A DNA stretch of 64,000 bases from Posidonia oceanica (lineage: Eukaryota; Streptophyta; Magnoliopsida; Alismatales; Posidoniaceae), in contig JAZBRS010000020.1 of assembly GCA_037176725.1 (NCBI GenBank), positions 57,378,001-57,442,000 on the forward strand, read 5' to 3'. Position 1 is the stretch's first letter. Each line of letters opens with the position of its first letter. Shown here piece by piece: positions 42,539 through 55,100 of this stretch. A model generated the notes under the pieces. That model had not been told where the DNA came from. It did not search any database and saw nothing but the letters and a program-made list of their open reading frames with translations. A program made the position numbers and the translations under genes.

Positions 42539-43798
42539 TGATTAGCACATTATTCTTACATGTTTTATGCCCATATTTATCTCTTTTGTTCATAAATAAT
42601 ATTACTCGAGGTATTTTATGCAATTTGTGCAGGAACTTTGAACCTGAAGAGAAAAGAGAAAAAGAATGAAGAAAAATGATAAAAGACAAAATGAAATGCA
42701 AATCCAAGGATACAAGAAATGCAAATCCGTGCAAAATATCAAATACACTTTTTCCATTGTGTGAACACGAGGAGGAAGATACTATAACAGAATTAACCAA
42801 GTTGGAGCTAATGTCAGACCAGCTGGCGCCTCCCAGGCGCCCAGAGAAGACCATGTTGACTCAGTCTTTGGCCGTCACATAAATCACTTGGAAATATCTT
42901 GTAATTAAAATTCAGTTTCCTAATTTGTATCTGGATTTGTCTCTGTGATTACTAAGCCCTTGTAATCCTATAAAAGGGACTATTGTGTAATCAAGGGGGG
43001 TATCATCTTGTACATAAGGATGATCTTCCACATTAGACTTAGATTATTTTCTTCCATTGTTTTAGAGTTCTTCAAGCTTAGTTTCTGTAATCAAGGTATT
43101 TTATTAATGCAATTTCATTTCTTTATCTTAATTATGTCTTACTCTTCTCTTTCCCTCTCTTTTATTTTGATGTTTTCCATTATCATGTGTGGCTAAGTTT
43201 TTAGATCTAGGGTTTAGATGAAGTTTATGTATGTTCATATGTTGTGATTAAGTTTCTCTTTGTCTTCTCATGTTTAAATGCTATGATTATGTAGACTGGA
43301 TGTATATTACATTGATCATTCATTATTCGATAAACTTTGATAGATTAATATTGATAATATCTTTTTAATCTATGCTTAGGGAAGAATAACTTAGGGGTTG
43401 TGTATATAATCTCAGATCTATCATATATCATTTGATTTAGTTTATTTTGTGTGATTTTATCTTAGGACTTGATAATCTATGGTGCTTTGCATATAGGTTA
43501 TGCCTGTTAGGATAAGAACCATTGAGTAAACTATTTAGATCATGAAGAGAGACAAGAGTGGATTTAATCATGCATATTGGATTTTACATAAATGGATTCG
43601 AAGCCCTAGGTTTGTTTTAATAAATGTGATTACATCTTCTATTTGTAGTTCTTAATCATCATCAATCTCAACCCTCCTTTCAATAACTGATAATTAATCT
43701 CTTTGTTTTAAAACTCTATTCTCTGTAGGATCGACCCGTATTTTGCATACGTACTACATAGTACACCGTGCACTTGCGGTTAATTAAAATTCACATCA
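42539..43798 (+). mobile_element. 5' LTR of the Athila-like element
   Basis: It starts TGATTAGCACATTATT and ends AATTCACATCA. TATAAAA lies at 42969-42975, with CCTATAAAAGGGAC context, about 430 bp in. Confidence 0.92.
42969..42975 (+). promoter_or_regulatory. TATA box in Athila-like LTR
   Basis: TATAAAA in the context CCTATAAAAGGGAC. It is conserved at 47997-48003 in the 3' LTR. It is the only good TATA box in this LTR. Confidence 0.6.
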
Positions 43799-43804
43799 AG
43801 TTTT

Positions 43805-43821
43805 TGACGTCATTGCTGGGG
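43805..43821 (+). promoter_or_regulatory. Primer-binding site of the Athila-like element
   Basis: TGACGTCATTGCTGGGG starts 6 bp after the 5' LTR. It is a diverged form of TGGCGCCGTTGCCGGGG, the tRNA-Asp-type site usual in Athila elements. Confidence 0.7.
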
Positions 43822-45050
43822 AATAGTGTTTTTATAACTTTGAGTTATTGTCGGTTATTTCTTTCTTTCCGTTTTTATAAAAAAAGAAAAAATATATTTG
43901 TTTCATTATACTAATCTTACAAAGATATTTAGTTAGAGATCAGAAGAATCAGGAATTAATTTTCAGAAGTTTCAAAGAATTAGGGGCGCCTCCCAGGTGC
44001 CAGACTGCACTTCCAGCGCCTACTTGGTGCCTGAGTGTGATATTTTCTCCGTAATTTTAGTTTCAGTTATTCCTGATTTTTTCTAGAATCCTGATTTAGG
44101 GTTTAATTATTGTTTCTGTTTCTATTTTTTCTCGTTCACTAATTTAAAAATCAAAAATCAAATTAAAAATATTTTATGATAAGATAGAAGCTTCTTTGTA
44201 GGGCATACATCATATAATTTGCATTTAGAGTAATTTTTATTTCCTGTTATTTTATTTTGGTGATTGCTGGAGGAAAGGTACGTGTTCTCCTACTTGATTC
44301 TTTGCATTTTAAAACATATAATTAGTAGGAAGAACAACTTGTTTAAGCATAATTGTTTATGCATATCATTTCAAAGTACCTAAGGGCAAAACCTATAGCA
44401 CAAGATAAGGTGGGGATTTCATCACCCTTCCTTAGCCCACAAACAACCAACCACATATTGCATTGACCTTGAGCTTAATTTAAAATTGATTAGACATCGG
44501 CCCCTAGGGTTTCGACCTCGATTAGGAAAGGAAGCTTAATAGAGAATCAAATTTAGAATTTTCTTACCTTTTTGGTGTCTAGGCAAGTGGTTTACAAGGC
44601 TATGCCTTAAAAGAAAGGTGGTTCTCTAATTAGGTCCTTTGCAAAAGCACGGGAAGCCTCCCACATTCCTCTACTTACCTGGCCAATTATGTTAGGGATT
44701 TTTGAGTTTGATAATCTTGAAAGCCAACTTTAAAGTTAGGAGGTGTCTAGATTTTAGGTCAACATTAGAATTAAGATTTCTTTGACTTGTGTGATTAGAT
44801 TAGGCATCTTTCTCCTCTATCTATAATCTCCTCATCCATTTAGTTCATATTATTTCATCTTTTCTTCTTTTCTATTTTCATTGCTTTTTGTTTAAAAAAA
44901 TAAAAAATAAAAAACATTTCATCAAGTGCATGCCTGTTTTGATTCGTGATTGGACTCATCGTCTTATTCGTGTCGAACCCAAAGAATTTAAAATGACTGA
45001 AGAATTAAAATACTCATCCTGAATCTTAAGAGATAAATATTCATATGTTG

Positions 45051-46058
45051 ATGGAGTATCCAATGAATCAAGTTGGATTTGGATTTCAACAATTCAATTA
45101 TGTGGCCTAAAGACCTTGGAATGAGTCAAGTGACTCTTATGCCTCAAATTACAATTTGAATTGGGGTCAACCTGATTTCTTATGGGCCCAAAGATCATAT
45201 GATGGAGGGTCTAGCTTCAATGAAGTCCAATCTCATTACTTTGAACATTATCCATATTCAGACCCACAATACAACTCAACCTTTCCTCCTCTAGATTGGC
45301 AACAAGAAGATGAAATTAGGTCAACAAGTCTAGAAAAGAGCCTAGAAGAGCTAGTAGAAGCAAGTATACAGACCTCTACTGCCAACACTCATGCCTTAGC
45401 TCGTGTAGAAACACAGTTAGGTCAGCTAATCAATGTTTTAAAGGAGAGAGAGGAATGGAACTTTCTTGCTCAACATGGGAACTCCCCTGATCAACCCTGT
45501 ATTGTCCAAATAATGCCTGAAGTAGAAACCCAAGCCCAAGTAGATGAGCCCACTAAAGAATCAGTTGTCCAGGTAGACCAATTCATTGCAGAGGTTTCCC
45601 TTTCAAGTGATTCTATTGCGAAAAAACCTCAACCAGATGAAACATTCGAGGTTAACATGATTAAAGATTTCTCAGAAAAAGAAAACCTAATAGAGGAGGA
45701 AATTGAATTTGATTTAGGCTACTTTGACAAAAGTTTTGAGGAGATTTTCAAAGATGAATTAATGTTTGTTGAAGAAGCCAATGAGTTAACCCAATGTAGG
45801 ACCTATAAGTCCAACAAGTGGTATAACCCTCCGCCTGAGCCCTCATCATTACCATCTACTATAGGACTATTAGAGCTTTGTGTCAAGCCATATCATTCAG
45901 CTCTAGTCAATTATGAACTCAAGCCCTCATTTCTTATTCAATTAAATTACATAGGCTTATCCGATCTAATTTCAGCACTTTGGGAAATTCATGAAGCCCG
46001 ATTGAGAGAAGTCCAATGGTGGCTTGAACAGGTCGAAAAAGGAATTGCAAAAGTTTGA
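45051..46058 (+). pseudogene. Gag-like open reading frame of the Athila-like element
   Basis: The frame begins ATGGAGTATCCAATG at 45051, meets TAA after 18 codons and then runs open for about 300 codons to 46058. The motif HALARVETQLGQLINVL resembles the IxxLExQxGQLA segment near the C-terminal end of Athila gag. Upstream, the aromatic/Asn/Gln-rich stretch (FNYVA, SYASNYNLNWGQPDF) fits the low-complexity part that precedes it. The rest is acidic (EEEIEFDLGYFDKSFEEIF) and I do not recognise it. No knuckle, protease or RT follows. It may be a truncated gag fused to unrelated sequence. If position 45105 was once sense, the frame would have been continuous. Confidence 0.6.
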
Positions 46059-46244
46059 CCGCCTCCTTGGCCAGATTGAGATTGTGCCCAAAGATTGATG
46101 AGGTCTTGGATTTTCATGCACCTCAATTGTGAATATGTATAAAATGTACATAACTTTTCTTTTCTTAGCAGTAGAAGCACTCCATCCCGCTTCAGGTATC
46201 ATTATTCTAATTTTAATTATTTTTCATTAATCATATCAATTGTT

Positions 46245-46290
46245 GCAAACATTGAGGACAATGCATGGTTTAGGTATGGGGGGAGTCTTC
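46245..46290 (+). promoter_or_regulatory. First polypurine-like signal of the Athila-like element
   Basis: ATTGAGGACAATGCATGG followed by TTTAGGTATGGGGGGAG matches the conserved block that Athila elements carry downstream of coding DNA. A second such signal abuts the 3' LTR. Confidence 0.5.
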
Positions 46291-46465
46291 TCTGCGTCTT
46301 TTTCATTTTCTTTAGTTAGAATTTTTTGTGTGACATTTCATTTAAAAAATAAATAATAAATAAAAATAAATAAAGTTTTCTTAGAGTTAGAGTTGTATGT
46401 ACAAAAGTTTTCTTTTCATTTTCTTTAGTTAGAATCTTTTGTGTATCTTTTCTCCAAAAATAAAT

Positions 46466-46467
46466 AA

Positions 46468-46511
<44 letters not shown>
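46466..46511. repeat. (TA)n microsatellite
   Basis: About 20 TA dinucleotides preceded by AAATAAATAAA, within the Athila-like element. Confidence 0.95.
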
Positions 46512-46514
<3 letters not shown>

Positions 46515-47498
46515 CAAATTAGGAATTATCCATAATAATTTAGCTAGCTAGGGGTGGATAAGTAACTTTGAGTTGGAGTTCAAATGTAAAACTGATAGAA
46601 TAGAATCTCTCAAACCCTAAAGTGGAGACAAAATCTAAAAAATAACATCATCTAGATTATCCTTAAGCACATGTGTACCTTATCTTGCACTTACACTTTA
46701 ATCCTTGACTATGGAGAATAAAGGAAGACCTGAAACACTAGAGCATCAAAAGAGAAAAAGAGAAAAAAAAAAAGAGATTGCTGAAAGTCTAACAATCACT
46801 AAGTAACTGGGTAACCGTGCCTTAGGAAGCATTGGATATTCACGTAAAAATGAGCTTGGAGGACAAAAGCATGGAAAAGAAAAATCTTGTCTTTGTGGCC
46901 TTGGTTACTTGAGTGATTAAGTCCTTAGAGGTGTCTCAACACCTGGTGTCCTAAAGCCATCTAGTTAGGGTATCACCAACCTAAAGCTCGATAAATAGGT
47001 AGCCAAGAAAAAGCCTAAGAAAGCAAGAATAAAGTTCTCTAAATTATTCAAATGAGATGAAAAGGTGTTCAGGTTGGACTTAAAACTCATTGTTAAGGAC
47101 TATTTTCACAAACACAAGGTACATGTGAGTCAAATGTAAAAAAGGATGATGTGAAAGATAGGAAAGGGTCTCCATGACAAGAGGAGGAGAGAGAGATCTT
47201 GACTTGAGGTAGAGCTAGAGAATAAAGACTTAAGGTATCTTAGAAGCTTCCTAACTTGTTAAAATATTGTAGATAGTGATAGTGTAAATAACTTTTTTAT
47301 CTTCCTTTATTTTTTCCATTTCTTCTGGGATTTTTTGGGTAAATCCGCTGCAAACCCTCACGAGACACCACTCGTCCACTAGGGCAACCTAGGGGTTTAA
47401 AGGCTTGTTGCACATGCTAAGTGCAATCGCGATTCCTGCGAAAGTAAGTTAGGATTTTCTTTCTTTATTTTTTTCTTTCTTTAGTTTGAGTCAATTTT

Positions 47499-47534
47499 GC
47501 TCGAGGACTAGCAAAAGATAAGTATGGGGGTATT
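47499..47534 (+). promoter_or_regulatory. 3' polypurine tract of the Athila-like element
   Basis: GCTCGAGGACTAGCAAAAGA then TAAGTATGGGGGTATT, directly before the LTR terminus TGATTAGCAC. This is the canonical Athila 3' end arrangement. Confidence 0.8.
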
Positions 47535-48822
47535 TGATTAGCACATTATTTTAACATGTTTTATGCCCATATTTATCTCTTTTGTTCATAAATAATATTA
47601 CTCGAGGTATTTTATGCAATTTGTGTAGGAACTTTGGACCTGAAGAGAAAAGAGAAAAAGAAGGAAGAGAAATGATAAAAGACAAAAAGAAATGTAAATC
47701 CAAAGGATACAAGAAATGCAAATCCGTGCAAGATATCAAATACACTTTTTCCACGTGTGTGAACACGAGGAGGAAGATATTATAACAGAATTAACCAAGT
47801 TGGAGCTAATCTCAGGCCAGCTGGTGCCTCCTAGGCGCCCAAGAGCACAATTGGCGCCTCCTAGGCGCCCGGAGAAGACCATGTTGACTCAGTCTTTGGC
47901 CATCACATAAATCACTTGGAAATATCTTGTAATTAAAATTCAGTTTCCTAATTTGTATACGGATTTGTCTCTGTGATTACTAAGCCCTTGCAAGCCTATA
48001 AAAGGGACCATTGTGTAATCAAGGGGGTATCATCTTGTACATAAGGATGATCTTCCACATTAGACTTAGATTATTTTCTTCCATTGTTTTAGAGTTCTTC
48101 AAGCTTAGTTTCTGTAATCAAGGTATTTTATTAATGCAATTTCATTTCTTTATCTTAATTATGTCTTGCTCTTCTCTTTCCCTCTCTTTTATTTTGATGT
48201 TTTCCATTATCATGTGTGGCTAAGTTTTTAGATCCAGGGTTTAGATGAAGTTTATGTATGTTCATATGTTGTGATTAAGTTTCTCTGTCTTTTCATGCTT
48301 AAATGCTATGATTATGTAGACTGGATGTATATTACATGGATCATTCATTATTCGATAAATTTGATAGATTAATATTGATAATATCTTTTTAATCTATGCT
48401 TGGGGAAGAATAACTTGGGGGTTGTGTATATAATCTCAGATCTATCATATATCATTTGATTTAGTTTATTTTGTGTGATTTTATCTTAGGACTTGATAAT
48501 CTATGGCGCTTTGCATATAGGTTATGCTTGTTAGGATAAGAACCATTGAGTAAACTATTTAGATCATGAAGAGAGACAAGAGTGGATTTAATCATGCATA
48601 TTGGATTTTACATAAATGGATTCAAAGCCCTAGTTTTGTTTTAATTAATTTGATTACATCTTCTATTTGTAGTTCTTAATCATCATCAATCACAACCCCC
48701 CTTTCAACAACTGATAATTAATCTCTTTGTTTTAAAACCCTATTCTCTGTGGGATCGACCCGTATTTTGCATACGTACTACATAGTACACCGTGCACTTG
48801 CGGTTAATTAAAATTCACATAA
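47535..48822 (+). mobile_element. 3' LTR of the Athila-like element
   Basis: Colinear with 42539-43798 but 28 bp longer, because the segment with GGCGCCTCCTAGGCGCC is duplicated at about 47820-47875. It ends CACATAA, where CACATCA is the 5' LTR end. Confidence 0.92.
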
Positions 48823-50698
48823 AATACGCGCACCAATTTGGCAACCCAAACAGCAAACTTCGATGGTCGATTTTGCTACGCAAATGGAATCGAAACACGC
48901 AACTGACGATATGGCAAGCTAGAGTAAACATCTAGGAACGAAATCATGCTATTAGATTCTTAAATGGGTGCATGGAAAGGTGCAAAACCTTGACTCAAAA
49001 CTCGGCTTGAACTGCCCAATACGCGCATGGAACATGTGCACCAAGTTGACAGTCCAAACAGTGAACTTTGGTGGTCGATTTCGCTATGCAAATGGCTATG
49101 AAATATGAAACTAAATACATGCAAACCTAGATGGTATACTAGGGAACACAATCATGCAATTAGAACTAAAAATGAGTGGCTATGGTGCTCTCCAACTGAG
49201 CTCAAAGACCTGCTGGTCTCACACCACCGGTGATGCACTTCACCGAAGAAGAAAGCCAAATACAGTGATAGAGGCTAGATGAAATGCAATTAGACATCCA
49301 GGAAGCAAGCATGGCATACCACGAAGTTAAGGGGAAGGTTTCTCACCTGCGGGAATGCGTGGAGCGACTCCCCGACGTAGCTCGCCGGCATGCACCGGCG
49401 TTGAGGTCACTGCGGCGCAGGGGACGACGGCGGCTGCTCGGTGTGATCGGGCTACACTTGTGGATATCCGACGATCGGGCATGCAAGGTTTGGTGGAGTT
49501 TGGTGCGGAGATGTGGCCTCTGCAGTTGTTGGCCGATGGTGGCCAAGGAGGAACGACAGTGGTGGTTGCAGCGGTGTTGGGCTGTTCATGCGGCGGTCCG
49601 GGATGCAAAGGAAGGCTCTCCAGGATGCTGGGAGTGTGGTGCATTGTGTGGGATGTTGGCTAGGTGGTTTGTTGCGTTGGGAGTGTGTGGGGGAGGCCGG
49701 CCAGTGATGGGTTCAAGTGAGGCTGCGGGCACACGGCGGGCTTGTGCAAGGTGGTGATGGCTGAGCCGTCCGGGATGCGAAGGATATGTGTGGAAAGCTC
49801 GGGTGAAGGCTAAGGTGCTTGGGAGTCCTCCTGGATCGCTCATGCTCTCTCTGGTTTTCTCGACCAAGGAGGAAGAAGGGGGGAATTGGTTGTCGTCCTA
49901 GGTTCCTCCACCACCTGGGTATTGGCTCTAGCGAAGCCTACAGGCGGCAGGAGGAAGGCAGTGACTGTGGAGAGGATGCGAGTTGGTCGTGGTTGTCAGG
50001 TTTTGTGGGTGGAAGTAAGTGGCTGGGGCAAGGAAGTCGTGGCTGTCATCAGGTGGCAGGCGGCCGGCAACGTCGTGGAGAGAGCGGGAAAGGCAGGGCA
50101 AGGTCATCAAAGTCGTGGGGTAGTAAGTGGGATGCATCGTCCAGCGAGTGGAGCTAAGTGGAGAGGAGTAAGTGGCTGTCAGGGTAGTAAGTGAGGTCGG
50201 CCGGCGTGTCAGGGGCGGTCAGACAGTTGCTGGAAGACAATAAAAGAGTAGCCGCGCGGGGGAAGTTCAAACACAGCTTGGGGCTGAGCTGGGTGAAGCT
50301 GGTGGTTCCCGGCTCGAGCCTGATAACCCAGCTATCCAAAGGAATGCGCCGGAGCTCGGACGGAGGCCGGCTAGCCACACCGCGAAGCAAGCTAGGTCGA
50401 CCTGCAACTGCACTAACCCAGCGAAGACACGCAGCATACACACGCATGATTTACGCACAATGTTTATGCGCATCAGTCTGGACAGGGCTTTTGCATTGGA
50501 TTCCGGGCCCATTTCCTTGGAGTTTGGGACCACCAGTGGGCTCTAGGTTGTGGAGGCAAGTATTGTGGAGGTCTTGGGTCAGTTTGGAAGGTTTTGGGGT
50601 TTAAGTCAAGGTTTAGGGCTTAAGGTGGGGTCAGCCACTTCTAAGCTCGTTCCTCCAAGTAAAATCCGCCGACTAGGAGTCAAAATGGGGTGTCTACA

Positions 50699-50716
50699 GA
50701 TGCCCCTCCCTGAGCG
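50699..50716 (-). promoter_or_regulatory. Polypurine tract of body 2
   Basis: On the minus strand CTCAGGGAGGGGCATC precedes TGTAGACACC. Same arrangement as at 6169. Confidence 0.78.
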
Positions 50717-51549
50717 AGGTCAAGCATAGCAAGACCGTGGCTCAGGGTAGACAAGACACCCCTCCTGACGCCGATAGGAGGCCAAATGTTACTATTGGTG
50801 TGAGTCACTTATTCAGTGGATACACTGAAAATCGTGACTCGTTGCCTCAATGCAGATGCAAATGTGGACACTAGGATGCGGTGCCAATGCAAAGGTTAGT
50901 GTGCGATGCTAATGCAGATGTGATGCTTACGCTAATGCTCATTGCACTGTACTCCACTAGGGGGAACATGGGCAATGCATGCGTGTGATGATGGGGAATA
51001 TTGAATGCAAAAGGTCACTGGGTAGTGCAAGGGAAAGCCGGACGACGAAGTGTGTTGAGCGGTGTATGGCTCTAGCACAGGGGTGCCATTCGCCAAGCTT
51101 TGCTGGAGGCAAAGGCGATGCAAAATGCCGTGTATAAGATGGTGGGGTTGTGCATGCGATGTCGGGGAAAGCGAAATGTGGGAGTCAGTGTGATGACTAC
51201 AGGGAGTAAAATAACGCAATGAGAATGCAATGTAATGTGATGTTATGTAGTGAAATGCAGTGTATATACTGTGTGACGCCAAGCACGCGAAACTGAGAAA
51301 ATGATCCTGCCACGCACTACCACGGGTGTCATCCAAAGCAGGCAAGCTGCGTAGAGTTGTGAGTGCTGAGGATGCTACCTTAAGCAATACGCGAACCAGG
51401 GGTTCAGATCCTAAGCGCGTGATGTCCGGGTGATGATGAGATGCAATACTAGTACTGACTCTATTGGGGACACAAGGAAGGTACATGATGACATGCAATG
51501 AGATGCTATGATATGCAACAGAATGCTATTACGCTACATGACGAAGAGG

Positions 51550-51700
51550 TGATAAGTTAACGGACCTATCGCCAGATAGTTAGGGATTATCAGCCCTATG
51601 AGGAGTTAACGGACTCATCACTGGATAGTTAGGGATTATTGGCCCGGTGAGGAGTTAATGGACTCATCACCGGATAGTTAGGGCTATCAGCCCTAATGAG
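51550..51700. repeat. Tandem repeat of about 50 bp, three to four copies
   Basis: GAGTTAACGGACTCATCAC with GGATAGTTAGGG and ATCAGCCC units, as at 7430-7700 in body 1. Confidence 0.7.
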
Positions 51701-52199
51701 GGTGGAAAGTGGCGAGAATACCGAACTGGAAGGTGCGACAAAGGTGTGTAGACCATCCCGCAACAAATGGGGATGTCAGCCCAATGAGGGTGAGACAATA
51801 CCAAAGGGCTGCCAAAATGCTCCTGGTACCGAGGGTGGTGATAGGCCAACGAGTCTGTCAGGCAAGAGAGGTGATCACAAGTCTGATGACTTGTAACCAC
51901 GAATGCCAAGGGAAACATACCCGAAGAGGGGGCAGAGGTCCGTAGACGTTCCCGTAACAGCTAGGGATGTCAGCCCGGAAGCATATGGAAATGTGATACC
52001 ACAGGACAGCCGAAGTACCCTTGGCATCGAAATGCAAGGTGGAGACAAAACTAATGTGTTTGCCAACCGAGTAGTTAGGGATACCAGCCCGGTGACGAGT
52101 AGACAGACTCATCGCTGAATAGTTAGGGGTATCAGCCCGTGGGTGACATTTTGACGGGTGTCAACTAGGCAGTTAGGGCTGCCAGCCCGGGGGAGGCAA

Positions 52200-55100
52200 A
52201 AGGTCCTTGTCCGCCCAGGACAAGGAAAACAAAACAAGACCTCGTGAAGCTGAGAGAAAGAGAAAAGGTTTGTCCTCAACCGAGGAAGCAACCAGGCGGA
52301 CTCCAGTAGAGTCACGCGAAGAGCGACAAAGGCTTGTCCTCAACCATGGAGGCAAGCGGGCGGGACTCTGACAGAGCCACGTGAAGAACAGACAAAGGCT
52401 TGTCCTCGACTGAGGAAGCAAGTAAGCGGACTCCAGCAGAGTCACGCGAGGAGATAAAGGCTTGTCCTCGACTGAGGAAGCAAACAAGCAGGACCCCGGT
52501 AGAGTCACGCGAAGAGACAAAGGCTTGGCCTCAACCGAGGAAGCAAGCAGGCGGGACTCTGGCAGAGTCACGCAAAGCAACAGGCTTGCCCTCGACAGAG
52601 GAAGCAAGCACGCAGGACTCCGGCAGAGTCACGCAAAGGCAAAGATTTATCCTCGACCGAGGAAGCAAGCACGTGGGACTCTGGCAGAGTCACGCAAAGA
52701 CAAAGGCTCGCCCTCTACCGAGGAAGCAAGCACACAGACTCCGGGAGAGTCATGCAAGAAGAAAAGGCTTGCCCTTGACTGAGGAAGCAAGCATGCGGAA
52801 AGACAAAGGCTCACCCTTGACCGAGGAAGCAAGCACACGGACTCCGAGAGAGTCACGCATGGAGAAAAGGCTCACCCTCGGCTGAGGAAGCAAGCACGCG
52901 GAAAGACAAAGGCACGCCCTCGACCGAGGAAGCAAGCAAGCGGACTCCGGGAGAGTCACGCAAGAACAAAAGGCTCGCCCTTGACCGAGGAAGCAAACAC
53001 GTGGAAAGACAAAGACTCACCCTCGACCAAGGAAGCAAGCACGTGGACTCTGGGAGAGTCACGCAAGAAGAAAAGGCTCACCCTCAACCGAGGAAGCAAG
53101 CACGCGGAAAGACAAAGGCTCACCTTTGACCGAGGAAGCAAGCAAGCGGACTCTGGGAGAGTAACACAAAGAAGAAAAGGCTCGCCCTCGACCGAGGAAG
53201 CAAGCATACGGAAAGACAAAGGCTCGCCCTCGACTGACGAAGCAAGCACGCAGACTTCGGGAGAGTCACACAAAGATCAAAAGGCTCGCCCTCGACCGAG
53301 GAAGCAAGCACGCGGAAAGACAAAGGCTCGCCATCGATCGAGGAAGCAAGCACGCGGACTCTGAGAGAGTCATGCAAAGAAGAAAAGGGTCACCCTCGAT
53401 CGAGGAAGCAAGCATGCGAAAAGACAAAGGCTCACCCACGACCGAGGAAGCAAGCACACGGACTCCGGGAGAGTCGCGCAAGGAGAAAAGGCTCGACCTT
53501 GACTGAGGAAGCATGCACGCGAAAGACAAAGGCTCGCCCTCGACCGAGGAAGCAAGCACGTGGACCCTAGGAGAGTTACGCAAAGAAGAGAAGGCTCGCC
53601 TTCGACCGAGGAAGCAAGCACACGTAAAGACAAAGGCTCGTCCTCGACTAAGGAAGCAAGCACGCGGACTCCAGGAGAGTCATGCAAGAAGAAAAGGCTT
53701 GCCCTCGATCGAGGAAGCAAGCACGCAGAAAGACAAAGGCTCGCCCTCGACCGAGGAAGCAAGCACACAGACTCCGGGAGAGTCATGCAAAGAAGAAAAG
53801 GCTCGCCCTCGACCAAGGAAGCAAGCACACAGAAAGACAAAGGCTTGCCCTCGACCGAGGAAGCAAGCACGCGGACTCCGAGAGAGTCACGCAAAGAAGA
53901 AAAGGCTCGCCCTCGACCAAGGAAGCAAGCACACGGACTCCGGAGAGTCACGCAAAGAAGAAAAGGCACACCCTCGATCGAGGAAGCAAGCACGTGGAAA
54001 GACAAAGGCTCGCCCTCGATCGAGGAAGCAAGCACGCGGACTCCAGGAGAGTCACGCAAAGAAGAAAAGGCTCGCCCTCGACCGAGGAAGCAAGCAGGCT
54101 TGTCCTCGCCTATGGAAGCAAGAAAACAGGTCTCCCTTTGCCTGGAGTAGAGTCGCACAAAGGAAAAGGCTTGTCCTCACCCAAGGAAGCAAGCAGGTTT
54201 GTCCTCGCCCGAGGAAGCAAGCAAATGGGACTCCGTCCGCTCGGAGCGGAGTCGCGCAAAGGCAAAGGCTTGTCCTCACCCAAGGAAACAAGTAGGCTTG
54301 TCCTCGCCCTAGGAAGCAAGCAGATGGGACTCCATCCGCCTGGAGTGGAGTCACGCAAAGGCAAAGGCTTGTCCTGACGTGAAGAAACAAGTAGGCTTGT
54401 CCTCGCCCAAGGAAGCAAGCAAACAGGACTCTGTCCGCCCGAAGTGGAGTCGCGTAAAGGCAAAGGCTTGTCCTCACCCGAGAAAGCAAGCAGGCAGACT
54501 CTGGCAAAGTCACGTGAGGAGACAGGCTTGCCCTCAACCGAGGAAGCAAGCACGCAGGACTCTAGCAGAGTCACGTAAAGAAAAAGGCTCACCCTCGACC
54601 GAGGAAACAAGCATGTGGGACTTTGGGAGTGTCACACAAGAAGAAAAGGCTCACCCTCGATCGAGGAAGCAAGCACGCGAAAAGACAAAGGCTCGCCTTC
54701 GACCGAGGAAGCAAGCACGCGGACTCCAGGAGAGTCACGCAAAGAAGAAAGACTCGCCCTCGACCAAGGAAGCAAGCACGTGGACTCCGAGAGAGTCACA
54801 CCAAGAAGAAAGACTCGCCCTCAACTGAGGAAGCAAGCACACGGACTCTGGAGAGTCACGCAAGGAGAAAGGCTCACCCTCGACTGAGGAAGCAAGCACG
54901 CGGATTCTGAGAGAGTCACGCAAGGAGAAAGGCTCGCCCTCGACCGAGGAAGCAAACACGTGGACTTCGAGAGATTCACGCAAGAAGAAAAGGCTCGCCC
55001 TCGACTGTGGATGCAAGCATGCGGACTCCGGATAGTCTCGCAAAGAAGAAAAGGCTCACCCTCGACCGAGGAAGCAAGCAAGCCTGTCCTCGCCCGAGGA

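Larger units (their letters stand above)
42539..48822 (+). mobile_element. Athila-like non-autonomous LTR element, TSD AATAT/AATAC
   Basis: LTRs at 42539-43798 and 47535-48822 are nearly identical. Target duplications are AATAT (42534-42538) and AATAC (48823-48827). The empty site is visible at about 63712-63720 (GGAATATGCGCACC). The primer site at 43805 and the G-rich 3' signals are of the type found in Athila elements. The 3.7-kb interior has a single recognisable coding region (45051-46058) and no protease, RT or integrase, so movement would depend on another element. The few LTR differences suggest it is younger than most of the surrounding DNA. Confidence 0.88.
34572..50698 (-). mobile_element. 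Middle Tat-type LTR, split by two insertions
   Basis: On the minus strand it begins at 50698 (TGTAGACACCCCATTTTGAC) after a polypurine tract and ends near 34572. Its own sequence is 50698-48828, 42533-41723 and 35846-34572, about 4.0 kb. It aligns with 61629-64000: 34745-35846 matches 61790-62890, 41723-42533 matches 62895-63716, and 48828-49180 matches 63717-64000. It serves as 3' LTR for body 2 and as 5' LTR for body 1. A GC-rich island at 49280-50560 holds no recognised gene. Confidence 0.8.

Noticed and set aside
49284..50604. Several open frames of 90-157 codons in the GC island of the middle LTR
   Set aside because: Same reasoning as for 1414-2430; no motif, no shared frame among related LTRs.
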